From the NCBI GenBank assembly GCA_030998225.1, contig JAPYXD010000390.1:1-64000 (forward strand): DNA of 64,000 nt. The letters run 5' to 3'. The stretch comes from Diplolepis rosae. Its lineage: Eukaryota; Arthropoda; Insecta; Hymenoptera; Diplolepididae. The position numbers and the translations under genes are program-made. The notes beneath the pieces are model-generated. The model did no database searches. It was not told the origin of the DNA and saw nothing but the letters and a program-made list of their open reading frames with translations. Below are positions 52,677 through 64,000 of this stretch, one piece after another; position 1 is the stretch's first letter; the number at the start of each line of letters is the position of its first letter.

Positions 52677-53110
52677 ATGAAGGTTCCGGGTCCAAACATA
52701 TTTTTGCATTTTATTTCCAGGATCCATATGCCAAATAGAAACCAGGTAGGCCCGGGTAGCATATTTTTCTTTCAACTTTACAATTTATAAGTCAACAACT
52801 GCCTTTCTTAAACCAGGTAGGATCCGGGTCCAAACATATTTTTGCATTGTATTTCCTGGATCCAAATGCAAAAAGGAACCAGTTAGGGCCGGGTAGCAGA
52901 TTTTCTTTCACCTTTACAATTTATAAATCAATAACTGCCTTTTAGAAACCATGAAGGATCCGGGTCCAAACATATTTTTGCATTTTTATTCCTGGATCCA
53001 AATGCCAAATAGGAACCAGGTAGGGTCGGGTAGCAGATTTTCTTTCAACTTTACAATTTATAAGTCAACAACTGCCTTTTAGGAACCATAAAGGATCCGG
53101 GTCCAAACAT
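52677..53110. repeat. Recurrent right-domain block, copy 1 of 5
   Basis: An H unit (atgaaggttcc at 52677) is followed by a unit with ccaggtaggatcc and tgtatttcctgg, an I unit, and then a unit entered by ttttaggaaccataaagg (agg at 53081). The distance between the first and last marks is 404 bp, and the same order recurs four more times downstream. Confidence 0.74.
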
Positions 53111-54182
53111 ATTTTTGCATTTGAATTCCTGGATCCAAATGCCAAATAGGAACCAGGTAGGGTCGGGCAGCAGATTTTCTTTCACATTTACAATTTATAA
53201 GTCAACAACTGCCTTTCTTAAACCATGAAGGTTCCGGGTCCAAACATATTTTTGCATTTTATTTCCAGTATCCATATGCCAAATAGAAACCAGGTAGGCC
53301 CGGGTAGCAGATTTTCTTTCAACTTTACAATTTATAAGTCAACAACTGCCTTTTAGAAACCATAAAGGATCCGTGTCCAAACATATTTTTTGCATTTTTA
53401 TTCCTGGATCCAAATGCCAAATAGGAACCAGGTAGGGTCGGGCAGCAGATTTTCTTTCACATTTACAATTTATAAGTCAACAACTGCCTTTCTTAAACCA
53501 TGTAGGAACCGGGTCCAAACATATTTTTGCATTGTAATTCCTGGATCCAAATGCAAAAAGGAACCAGTTAGGGCCTTGTAGCAGATTTTATTTCACCTTT
53601 ACAATTTATAAATCAATAACTGCCTTTTAGAAACCATGAAGGATCCGGGTCCAAACATATTTTTGCATTTTTATTCCTGGATCCAAATGCCAAATAGGAA
53701 CCAGGTAGGGTCGGGCAGCAGATTTTCTATCAACTTTACAATTTATAAGTCAACAACTGCCTTTTAGAAACCATAAATTATCCGGGTCCAAACATATTTT
53801 TGCATTTTAATTCTTGGATCCACATGCCAAATAGGAACCAGGTAGGGTCGGGCAGCAGATTTTCTTTCACATTTACAATTTATAAGTCAACAACTGCCTT
53901 TCTTAAACCATGTAGGAACCGGGTCCAAACATATTTTTGCATTGTAATTCCTGGATCCAAATGCAAAAAGGAACCAGTTAGGGCCGGGTAGCAGATTTTC
54001 TTTCACCTTTACACTTTATAAATCAATAACTGCCTTTTAGAAACCATGAAGGATCCGGGTCCAAACATATTTTTGCATTTTTATTCCTGGATCCAAATGC
54101 CAAACAGGAACCAGGTAGGGTCGGGCAGCAGATTTTCTTTCACATTTACAATTTATAAGTCAACAACTGCCTTTCTTAAACC

Positions 54183-54615
54183 ATGAAGGTTCCGGGTCCA
54201 AACATATTTTTGCATTTTATTTCCAGGATCCATATGCCAAATAGAAACCAGGTAGGCCCGGGTAGCAGATTTTCTTTCACCTTTACAATTTATAAGTCAA
54301 CAACTGCCTTTCTTAAACCAGGTAGGTTCCGGGTCCAAACATATTTTTGCATTGTATTTCCTGGATCCAAATGCAAAAAGGAACCAGTTAGGGCCGGGTA
54401 GCAGATTTTCTTTCACCTTTACAATTTATAAATCAATAACTGCCTTTTAGAAACCATGAAGGATCCGGGTCCAAACATATTTTTGCATTTTTATTCCTGG
54501 ATCCAAATGCCAAATAGGAACCAGGTAGGGTCGGGTAGCAGATTTTCTTTCAACTTTACAATTTATAAGTCAACAACTGCCTTTTTAGGAACCATAAAGG
54601 ATCCAGGTCCAAACA
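54183..54615. repeat. Recurrent right-domain block, copy 2 of 5
   Basis: It has the same H, ccaggtagg, I and taggaaccataaagg order, 1,506 bp after copy 1. The internal distance is 404 bp, with one extra T before aggaacc. The ggtaggttcc form replaces ggtaggatcc in its second unit. Confidence 0.74.
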
Positions 54616-57602
54616 TATTTTTGCATTGTAATTCCTGGATCCAAATGCCAAATAGGAACCAGGTAGGGTCGGGCAGCAGATTTTCTTTCACATTTACAAT
54701 TTATAAGTCAACAACTGCCTTTCTTAAACCATGAAGGTTCCGGGTCCAAACATATTTTTGCATTTTATTTCCAGGATCCATATGCCAAGTAGAAACCAGG
54801 TAGGCCCGGGTAGCAGATTTTCTTTCAACTTTACAATTTATAAGTCAACAACTGCCTTTTAGAAACCATAAAGGATCCGGGTCCAAAGAATATTTTTGCA
54901 TTTTTATTCCTGGATCCAAATGCCAAATAGGAACCAGGTAGGGTCGGGCAGCAGATTTTCTTTCACATTTACAATTTATAAGTCAACAACTGCCTTTCTT
55001 AAACCATGTAGGATCCGGGTCCAAACATATTTTTGCATTGTAATTCCTGGATCCAAATGCAAACAGGAACCAGTTAGGGCCTTGTAGCAGATTTTCTTTC
55101 ACCTTTACAATTTATAAATCAATAACTGCCTTTTAGAAACCATGAAGGATCCGGGTCCAAACATATTTTTGCATTTTTATTCCTGGATCCAAATGCCAAA
55201 TAGGAACCAGGTAGGGTCGGGCAGCAGATTTTCTTTCACATTTACAATTTATAAGTCAACAACTGCCTTTCTTAAACCATGAAGTTTCCGGGTCCAAACA
55301 TATTTTTGCATTTTATTTCCAGGATCCATATGCCAAATAGAAACCAGGTAGGCCCGGGTAGCAGATTTTCTTTCAACTTTACAATTTATAAGTCAACAAC
55401 TGCCTTTTAGAAACCATAAAGGATCCGGGTCCAAACACATTTTTGCATTTTAATTCTTGGATCCACATGCCAAATAGGAACCAGGTAGGGTCGGGCAGCA
55501 GATTTTCTTTCACCTTTACAATTTATAAGTCAACAACTGCCTTTTAGAAACCATGTAGGATCCGGGTCCAAACATATTTTTGCATTTGAATTCCTGGATC
55601 CAAATGCAAAATAGGAAATAGGTAGGGTCGGGCAGCAGATTTCCTTTCACATTTACAATTTATCAGTCAACAACTGCCTTTACTAAACCATGTAGGATCC
55701 GTGTCCAAACATATTTTTGCATTGTAATTCCTGGATCCAAATGCAAAAAGGAACCAGTTAGGGCCGGGTAGCAGATTTACTTTCACCTTTACAATTTGCA
55801 AGTCGACAACTGCCTTTCAGAAACCATGTAGGATCCGGGTCCAAACATATTTATGTATTTTAATTCCTGGATCCAAGTGCCGAATAGGAATCAGGTAGGG
55901 TCGGGCAGAAGATTTCCTTTCACATTTGCAATTTATAAGTCAACAACTGCCTTTTAGAAACCATAAAGGATCCGGGTCCAAACATATTTTTGCATTTTTA
56001 TTCCTGGATCCAAATGCCAAATAGGAACCAGGTAGGGTCGGGCAGCAGATTTTCTTTAACATTTACAATTTATAGGGTCAACAACTGCCTTTCTTAAACC
56101 AGGTAGGATCCGGGTCCAAACATATGTTTGCATTGTAATTCCTGGATCCAAATGCAAAAAGGAACCAGTTAGGGCCGGGTAGCAGATTTACTTTCACCTT
56201 TACAATTTGCAAGTCGACAACTACCTTTCAGATACAATGTAGGATCCGGGTCCAAACACATTTTTGCATTTGAATTCTTGGATCCACATGCCAAATAGGA
56301 ACCAGGTAGGGTCGGGCAGCAGATTTTCTTTCACATTTACAATTTATAAGTCAACAACTGCCTTTCTTAAACCATGTAGGATCCGGGTCCAAACATATTT
56401 TTGCATTGTAATTCCTGGATCCAAATGCAAAAAGGAACCAGTTAGGGACGGGTAGCAGATTTTCTTTCACCTTTGCAATTTATAAATCAATAACTGCCTT
56501 TTAGAAACCATGAAGGATCCGGGTCCAAACATATTTTTGCATTTTTATTCCTGGATCCAAATGCCAAATAGGAACCAGGTAGGGTCGGGCAGCAGATTTT
56601 CTTTCACATTTACAATTTATAAGTCAACAACTGCCTTTCTTAAACCATGAAGTTTCCGGGTCCAAACATATTTTTGCATTTTATTTCCAGGATCCATATG
56701 CCAAATAGAAACCAGGTAGGCCCGGGTAGCAGATTTTCTTTCAACTTTACAATTTATAAGTCAACAACTGCCTTTTAGAAACCATAAAGGATCCGGGTCC
56801 AAACACATTTTTGCATTTTAATTCTTGGATCCACATGCCAAATAGGAACCAGGTAGGGCCGGGTAGCAGATTTTCTTTCACCTTTACAATTTATAAGTCA
56901 ACAACTGCCTTTCAAAAACCATGTAGGATCCGGGTCCAAACATATTTTTGCATTTAATTCCTGGATCCTAATGCAAAATAGAAAATAGGTAGGGTCGGGC
57001 AGCAGATTTCCTTTCACATTTACAATTTATAAGTCAACAACTGCCTTTCTTAAACCATGTAGGATCCGTGTCCAAACATATTTTTGCATTGTAATTCCTG
57101 GATCCAAATGCAAAAAGGAACCAGTTAGGGCCGGGTAGCAGATTTACTTTCACCTTTACAATTTGCAAGTCGACAACTGCCTTTCAGAAACCATGTAGGA
57201 TCCGGGTCCAAACATATTTTTGCATTTGAATTCTTGGATCCACATGCAAAATAGGAAATAGGTAGGGTCGGGCAGCAGATTTCCTTTCACATTTACAATT
57301 TATAAGTCAACAACGGCCTTTATTAAACCATGTAGGATCCGGGTCCAAACATATTTTTGCATTGTAATTCCTGGATCCAAATGCAAAAAGGAACCAGTTA
57401 GGGCCGGGTAGCAGATTTTCTTTCACCTTTGCAATTTATAAATCAATAACTGCCTTTTAGAAACCATGAAGGATCCGGGTCCAAACATATTTTTGCATTT
57501 TTATTCCTGGATCCAAATGCCAAATAGGAACCAGGTAGGGTCGGGCAGCAGATTTTCTTTCACATTTACAATTTATAAGTCAACAACTGCCTTTCTTAAA
57601 CC

Positions 57603-58035
57603 ATGAAGGTTCCGGGTCCAAACATATTTTTGCATTTTATTTCCAGGATCCATATGCCAAATAGAAACCAGGTAGGCCCGGGTAGCATATTTTCTTTCAA
57701 CTTTACAATTTATAAGTCAACAACTGCCTTTCTTAAACCAGGTAGGATCCGGGTCCAAACATATTTTTGCATTGTATTTCCTGGATCCAAATGCAAAAAG
57801 GAACCAGTTAGGGCCGGGTAGCAGATTTTCTTTCACCTTTACAATTTATAAATCAATAACTGCCTTTTAGAAACCATGAAGGATCCGGGTCCAAACATAT
57901 TTTTGCATTTTTATTCCTGGATCCAAATGCCAAATAGGAACCAGGTAGGGTCGGGTAGCAGATTTTCTTTCAACTTTACAATTTATAAGTCAACAACTGC
58001 CTTTTAGGAACCATAAAGGATCCGGGTCCAAACAT
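57603..58035. repeat. Recurrent right-domain block, copy 3 of 5
   Basis: It has the same order with a 403-bp internal distance. It shares gggtagcatattttc with copy 4, unlike most other copies. The match to copy 4 extends from about 57,300 to 58,310, always 1,780 bp apart (13 monomers). Confidence 0.76.
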
Positions 58036-59382
58036 ATTTTTGCATTGTAATTCCTGGATCCAAATGCCAAATAGGAACCAGGTAGGGTCGGGCAGCAGAT
58101 TTTCTTTCACATTTACAATTTATAAGTCAACAACTGCCTTTCTTAAACCATGAAGGTTCCGGGTCCAAACATATTTTTGCATTTTATTTCCAGGATCCAT
58201 ATGCCAAATAGAAACCAGGTAGGCCCGGGTAGCAGATTTTCTTTCAACTTTACAATTTATAAGTCAATAACTGCCTTTTAGAAACCATAAAGGATCCGGG
58301 TCCAAACATATTTTTGCATTGTAATTCCTGGATCCTAATGCAAAATAGAAAATAGGTAGGGTCGGGCAGCAGATTTCCTTTCACATTTACAATTTATAAG
58401 TCAACAAATGCCTTTCTTAAACCATGTAGGATCCGGGTCCAAACATATTTTTGCATTGTAATTCCTGGATCCAAATGCGAAAAGGAACCAGTTAGGACCG
58501 GGTAGCAGATTTTCTTTCACCTTTACAATTTATAAATCCAATAACTGCCTTTTAGAAACCATGAAGGATCCGGGTCCAAACATATTTTTGCATTGTAATT
58601 CCTGCATCCAAATGCAAAATAGGAACCAGGTAGCGCCGGGTAGCATATTTACTTTTACCTTTACAATTTGCAAGTCGACAACTGCCTTACAGAAACCATG
58701 TAGGATCCGGGTCCAAACATATTTTTGCATTTTAATTCCTGGATCCAAATGCAAAATAGGAACCAGGTAGGGCCGGGTAGCAGATTTTCTTTCACCTTTA
58801 CAATTTATAAGTCAACAACTGCATTTCTGAAACCATGTAGGATCCGGGACCAAACATATTTTTACATCGTAATTCCTGGATCCAAATGCAAAAAGGAACC
58901 AGTTAGGGCCGGGTAGCAGATTTACTTTCACCTTTACAATTTGCAAGTTTTCAACTGCCTTTCAGAAACCATGTAGGATCCGGGTCCAAACTTATTTTTT
59001 TGCATTTTGATTCTTGGATCCAAATGCAAAATAGGAACCAGGTAGGGCCGGGTAGCAGATTTTCTTTCACCTTTACAATTTATAAGTCAACAACTGCCTT
59101 TATTAAACCATGTAGGATCCGGGTCCAAACATATTTTTGCATTGTAATTCCTGGATCCTAATGCAAAAAGGAACCAGTTAGGGACGGGTAGCAGATTTTC
59201 TTTCACCTTTGCAATTTATAAATCAATAACTGCCTTTTAGAAACCATGAAGGATCCGGGTCCAAACATATTTTTGCATTTTTATTCCTGGATCCAAATGC
59301 CAAATAGGAACCAGGTAGGGTCGGGCAGCAGATTTTCTTTCACATTTACAATTTATAAGTCAACAACTGCCTTTCTTAAACC

Positions 59383-59815
59383 ATGAAGGTTCCGGGTCCA
59401 AACATATTTTTGCATTTTATTTCCAGGATCCATATGCCAAATAGAAACCAGGTAGGCCCGGGTAGCATATTTTCTTTCAACTTTACAATTTATAAGTCAA
59501 CAACTGCCTTTCTTAAAACAGGTAGGATCCGGGTCCAAACATATTTTTGCATTGTATTTCCTGGATCCAAATGCAAAAAGGAACCAGTTAGGGCCGGGTA
59601 GCAGATTTTCTTTCACCTTTACAATTTATAAATCAATAACTGCCTTTTAGAAACCATGAAGGATCCGGGTCCAAACATATTTTTGCATTTTTATTCCTGG
59701 ATCCAAATGCCAAATAGGAACCAGGTAGGGTCGGGTAGCAGATTTTCTTTCAACTTTACAATTTATAAGTCAACAACTGCCTTTTAGGAACCATAAAGGA
59801 TCCGGGTCCAAACAT
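59383..59815. repeat. Recurrent right-domain block, copy 4 of 5
   Basis: This copy lies 1,780 bp after copy 3 and carries the same gcatattttc change. The two run parallel until about 60,100, where one continues as a gcattgtaattcc unit and the other as gcatttttattcc. That divergence marks the right edge of a recent duplication. Confidence 0.76.
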
Positions 59816-60244
59816 ATTTTTGCATTGTAATTCCTGGATCCAAATGCCAAATAGGAACCAGGTAGGGTCGGGCAGCAGATTTTCTTTCACATTTACAATT
59901 TATAAGTCAACAACTGCCTTTCTTAAACCATGAAGGTTCCGGGTCCAAACATATTTTTGCATTTTATTTCCAGGATCCATATGCCAAATAGAAAACCAGG
60001 TAGGCCCGGGTAGCAGATTTTTCTTTCAACTTTACAATTTATAAGTCAATAACTGCCTTTTAGAAACCATAAAGGATCCGGGTCCAAACATATTTTTGCA
60101 TTTTTATTCCTGGATCCAAATGCCAAATAGGAACCAGGTAGGGTCGGGCAGCATATTTACTTTCACCTTTACAATTTATAAGTCAACAACTGCCTTTCTT
60201 AAACCAGGTAGGATCCGGGTCCAAACATATTTTTGCATTTTAAT

Positions 60245-60262
60245 TCCTGGATCAAAATAGGA
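60245..60262. repeat. Monomer with the same 7-bp deletion as at 21,980
   Basis: It reads ggatcaaaatagg exactly as in the left domain. The deletion may be shared by descent or may have recurred between the short CAAA repeats. The surrounding unit is A-like with aaccaggtagggccggg, a left-domain form. Confidence 0.7.
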
Positions 60263-60950
60263 ACCAGGTAGGGCCGGGTAGCAGATTTTCTTTCACCTTT
60301 ACAATTTATAAGTCAACAACTGACTTTCAGAAACCATGTAGGATCCGGGTCCAAACATATTTTTGCATTTTAATTCCTGCATCCAAATGCAAAATAGGAA
60401 CCAGGTAGCGCCGGGTAGCAGATTTACTTTCACCTTTACAATTTGCAAGTCGACAACTGCCTTTCAGAAACCAAGTAGGATCCGTGTCCAAACATATTTT
60501 TGCATTTTAATTCCTGGATCCAAATGCAAAATAGGAACCAGGTAGGGCCGGGTAGCAGATTTTCTTTCACCTTTACAATTTATAAGTCAACAACTGCATT
60601 TCTGAAACCATGTAGGATCCGGGTCCAAACATATTTTTAAATCGAAATTCCTGGATCCAAATGCAAAAAGGAACCAGTTAGGGCCGGGTAGCAGATTTAC
60701 TTTCACCTTTACAATTTGCAAGTTTTCAACTGCCTTTCAGAAACCATGTAGTACCCGGGTCCAAACATATTTTTGCATTTTGATTCTTGGATCCACATGC
60801 CAAATAGGAACCAGGTAGGGTCGGGCAGCAGATTTTCTTTCACCTTTACAATTTATAAGTCAATAACTGCCTTTTTAGAAACCATAAAGGATCCGGGTCC
60901 AAACATATTTTTGCATTTTTATTCCTGGATCCAAATGCCAAATAGGAACC

Positions 60951-63900
60951 AGGTAGGTTCGGGCAGCAGATTTTCATTCACATTTACAATTTATAGGGTC
61001 AACAACTGCCTTTCTTAAACCAGGTAGGATCCGGGTCCAAACATATGTTTGCATTGTAATTCCTGGATCCAAATGCAAAAAGGAACCAGTTAGGGCCGGG
61101 TAGCAGATTTACTTTCACCTTTACAATTTGCAAGTCGACAACTGCCTTTCAGATACAATGTAGGATCCGGGTCCAAACATATTTTTGCATTTGAATTCTT
61201 GGATCCACATGCCAAATAGGAACCAGGTAGGGTCGGGCAGCAGATTTTCTTTCACATTTACAATTTATAAGTCAACAACTGCATTTCTTAAACCATGTAG
61301 GATCCGGGTCCAAACATATTTTTGCATTGTAATTCCTGGATCCAAAATGCAAAAAGGAACCAGTTAGGGCCGGGTAGCAGATTTTCTTTCACATTTACAA
61401 TTTATAAGTCAACAACTGCCTTTCTTAAATCATGAAGGTTCCGGGTCCAAACATATTTTTGCATTTTATTTCCAGGATCCATATGCCAAATAGAAACCAG
61501 GTAGGCCCGGGTAGCAGATTTTCTTTCAACTTTACAATTTATAAGTCAACAACTGCCTTTCTTAAACCAGGTAGGATCCGGGTCCAAACATATTTTTGCA
61601 TTGTATTTCCTGGATCCAAATGCAAAAAGGAACCAGTTAGGGCCGGGTAGCAGATTTTCTTTCACCTTTACAATTTATAAATCAATAACTGCCTTTTAGA
61701 AAACATGAAGGATCCGGGTCCAAACATATTTTTGCATTTTTATTCCTGGATCCAAATGCCAAATAGGAACCAGGTAGGGTCGGGTAGCAGATTTTCTTTC
61801 AACTTTACAATTTATAAGTCAACAACTGCCTTTTAGGAACCATAAAGGATCCGGGTCCAAACATATTTTTGCATTGTAATTCCTGGATCCAAATGCCAAA
61901 TAGGAACCAGGTAGGGTCGGGCAGCAGATTTTCTTTCACATTTACAATTTATAAGTCAACAACTGCCTTTCTTAAACCATGAAGGTTCCGGGTCCAAACA
62001 TATTTTTGCATTTTATTTCCAGGATCCATATGCCAAATAGAAACCAGGTAGGCCCGGGTAGCAGATTTTTCTTTCACCTTTACAATTTATAAGTCAACAA
62101 CTGCCTTTCAGAAACCATGTAGGATCCAGGTCCAAACATATTTTTGCATGTGAATTCCTGGATCCAAATGCCAAATAGGAATCAGGTAGGGTCGGGCAGC
62201 AGATATCCTTTCACATTTACAATTTATAAGTCAACAACTGCCTTTCTTAAACCATGTAGGATCCGGGTCCAAACATATTTTTGCATTGTAATTCCTGGAT
62301 CCAAATGCAAAAAGGAACATGTTAGGGCCGGTTAGCAGATTTTCTTTCACCTTTACAATTTATAAATCAATAACTGCCTTTTAGAAACCATGAAGGATCC
62401 GTGTCCAAACATATTTTTGCATTTTTATTCCTGGATCCAAATGCCAAATAGGAACCAGGTAGGGTCGGGCAGCAGATTTTCTTTCACCTTTACAATTTAT
62501 AAGTCAATAACTGCCTTTTAGAAACCATAAAGGATCCGGGTCCAAACATATTTTAGCATTTTAATTCCTGGATCCAAATGCCAAATAGGAATCAGGTAGG
62601 GTCGGGCAGAAGATTTCCTTTCACCTTTACAATTTATAAGTCAACAACTGCCTTTCTTAAACCATGAAGGTTCCGGGTCCAAACATATTTATGTATTTTA
62701 ATTCCTGGATCCAAATGCCAAATAGGAATCAGGTAGCGTCGGGCAGAAGATTTCCTTTCACCTTTACAAATTATAAGTCAACAAATGCCTTTCTGAAACA
62801 AGGTAGAATCCGGGTCCAAACATATTTTTGCATTTTAATTCCTGCATCCAAATGCCAAATAGGAATCAGGCAGGGTCGGGCAGCAGACATCCTTTCACAT
62901 TTACAATTTATAAGTCAACAACTGCCTTTCTTAAACCATGTAGGATCCGGGTCCAAACATATTTTTGCATTGTAATTCCTGGATCCAAATGCAAAAAGGA
63001 ACCAGTTAGGGACGGGTAGCAGATTTTCTTTCACCTTTACAATTTATAAATCAATAACTGCCTTTTAGAAACCATGAAGGATCCGGGTCCAAACATATTT
63101 TTGCATTTTTATTCCTGGATCCAAATGCCAAATAGGAATCAGGTAGGGCCGGGCAGCAGATTTTCTTTCACATTTACAATTTATAAGTCAACAACTGCCT
63201 TTCTTAAACCATGAAGGTTCCGGGTCCAAACATATTTTTGCATTTTATTTCCAGGATCCATATGCCAAATAGAAACCAGGTAGGCCCGGGTAGCAGATTT
63301 TCTTTCAACTTTACAATTTATAAGTCAACAACTGCCTTTCTTAAACCAGGTAAGTTCCGGGTCCAAACATATTTTTGCATTAAAATTCCTGGATCCAAAT
63401 GCCAAATAGGAATCAGGTAGGGCCGGGTAGCAGATTTTCTTTCACTTTTACAATTTATAAGTCAACAACTGCATTTCTGAAACCATGTAGGATCCGGGTC
63501 CAAACATATTTTTACATCGTAATTCCTGGATCCAAATGCAAAAGGGAACCAGTTAGGGCCGGATTGCAGATTTACTTTCACCTTTACAATTTGCAAGTTT
63601 TCAAATGCCTTTCAGAAACCATGTAGGATCCGGGTCCAAACTTATTTTTGCATTTTGATTCTTGGATCCACATGCCAAATAGGAACCAGGTAGGGTCGGG
63701 CAGCAGATTTTCTTTCACCTTTACAATTTATAAGTCAATAACTGCCTTTTAGAAACCATAAAGGATCCGGGTCCAAACATATTTTTGCATTTTTATTCCT
63801 GGATCCAAATGCCAAATAGGAACCAGGTAGGTTCGGGCAGCAGATTTTCATTCACATTTACAATTTATAGGGTCAACAACTGCCTTTCTTAAACCAGGTA

Positions 63901-64000
63901 GGATCCGGGTCCAAACATATGTTTGCATTGTAATTCCTGGATCCAAATGCAAAAAGGAACCAGTTAGGGCCGGGTAGCAGATTTACTTTCACCTTTACAA
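60951..64000. repeat. 21-monomer spaced repeat at the right end
   Basis: The string aggtaggttcgggcagcag followed by attttcattcacatttac occurs at 60951 and at 63825, 2,874 bp apart. In both places the next monomer has tatagggtcaac (60994 and 63868) and then catatgtttgcattg. The window ends inside the second copy. Confidence 0.72.
61432..61865. repeat. Recurrent right-domain block, copy 5 of 5
   Basis: It lies 2,049 bp (15 monomers) after copy 4 with a 403-bp internal distance. It keeps cagattttctttc rather than the gcatattttc of copies 3 and 4, so it is closer to copy 1 at that site. Confidence 0.74.

Larger units (their letters stand above)
1..64000. repeat. 137-bp satellite DNA array filling the window (about 467 monomers)
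   Basis: The same unit repeats head-to-tail in one orientation from the first base to the last. Equivalent points lie 137 bp apart, for example successive ttgcatttt starts at 1566, 1703, 1840 and 1977, and some units are 136 bp. Nearly every unit carries gggtccaaacatattt, a following cctggatcc, a G-rich piece (ggtaggg then cggg or a close variant) and a pyrimidine-rich stretch ending in tttacaattt. Distances between anchors sum to about 467 units. No single-copy sequence, transposon or inverted segment interrupts the array. Repeated 60-codon frames exist on both strands, but each ends at a stop inside the repeat (for example the TAG of ccaggtag), and 137 is not divisible by three, so no frame continues. 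I see no gene. Tandem satellites of this size are typical of eukaryotic centromeric or heterochromatic DNA. The location and species are inference and remain unknown. Confidence 0.97.
36301..64000. repeat. Right domain of the array (types H, I, J mixed with C, D, F)
   Basis: From about 36.3 kb, units with ccataaagg, ccatgaagg, tttcaactttac, ataaatcaataac, cttggatccacatgcc and ccaggatccatatgcc become common. B and E units become rare. Local duplications here are shorter and more varied than on the left (7, 11, 13, 21 and 28-29 monomers). Orientation and monomer length are unchanged, so this is the same satellite family with another homogenisation history. Confidence 0.8.

Noticed and set aside
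1..64000. Hundreds of 60-103 codon open frames on both strands, with nearly identical products
   Set aside because: They recur once per monomer, overlap their neighbours, stop at the same place in the repeat and shift frame because 137 is not a multiple of three. Many begin only at a TTG. They are by-products of the satellite.
1..64000. CRISPR-like array
   Set aside because: The whole 137-bp unit is repeated, with no unique spacers between short constant repeats and no cas genes.
1..64000. A new defence, mobile or metabolic gene system
   Set aside because: No sequence in the window departs from the satellite long enough to hold a gene, and no domain or motif was found in any frame.
1..64000. 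Assignment to a named satellite family or species
   Set aside because: The monomer was not recognised. A search of repeat databases and assemblies with a consensus monomer would decide it and could not be run.

Overview
The whole 64 kb window is one uninterrupted satellite-DNA array. It consists of a 137-bp monomer, with a common 136-bp length class, repeated head-to-tail on one strand. Counting from anchor spacings gives about 467 monomers. I see no protein-coding gene, tRNA, rRNA, transposon, CRISPR array or unique flanking sequence. Both ends of the window lie inside the array, so its edges are not seen. A consensus-like monomer is about 39% G+C (54 of 137 counted in the reference form) and carries two GGATCC sites 38 bp apart, so the sites recur at 38 and 99 bp. 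Open reading frames of about 60 codons recur in nearly every monomer, but each is closed by a stop codon in the repeat. 137 is not a multiple of three, so the frame also slips at each unit; these frames are by-products of the repeat. An array of this size and purity points to a eukaryotic chromosome, probably pericentromeric, centromeric or another heterochromatic block. I do not recognise the family and cannot name the species.

Layout. Positions 1 to about 36,300 form the left domain. It is built from variants I label A (consensus-like), B, C (136 bp), D, E, F (136 bp) and G (136 bp). A distinctive marker monomer recurs at 3483, 7043, 11560, 15120, 19911, 23186, 27971 and 31254. It cuts the domain into blocks of about 26, 33, 26, 35, 24, 35 and 24 monomers. 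Most pairs of neighbouring blocks add up to about 8.06-8.08 kb (59 monomers), which is a long higher-order repeat (HOR). Positions from about 36,300 to 64,000 form the right domain, where new variants H, I and J appear and mix with the older ones. It holds a 7-monomer HOR of about 957 bp (36.8-41.8 kb), 11-monomer steps (41.8-44.4 kb), a 3.7-4.0 kb tandem duplication (44.2-47.65 and 48.05-51.6 kb) and a block found five times between 52.7 and 61.9 kb.

Nothing here works together as genes do. The interest is in the array's evolution (nested HORs, a domain switch, whole-monomer insertions and deletions, a hybrid monomer) and in structural motifs inside the monomer: a perfect 10-bp inverted repeat with a 14-nt spacer in the A and D types, and a possible two-tetrad G-quadruplex in A. 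Monomer counts are distances divided by 137. They were read by eye and not computed by alignment.
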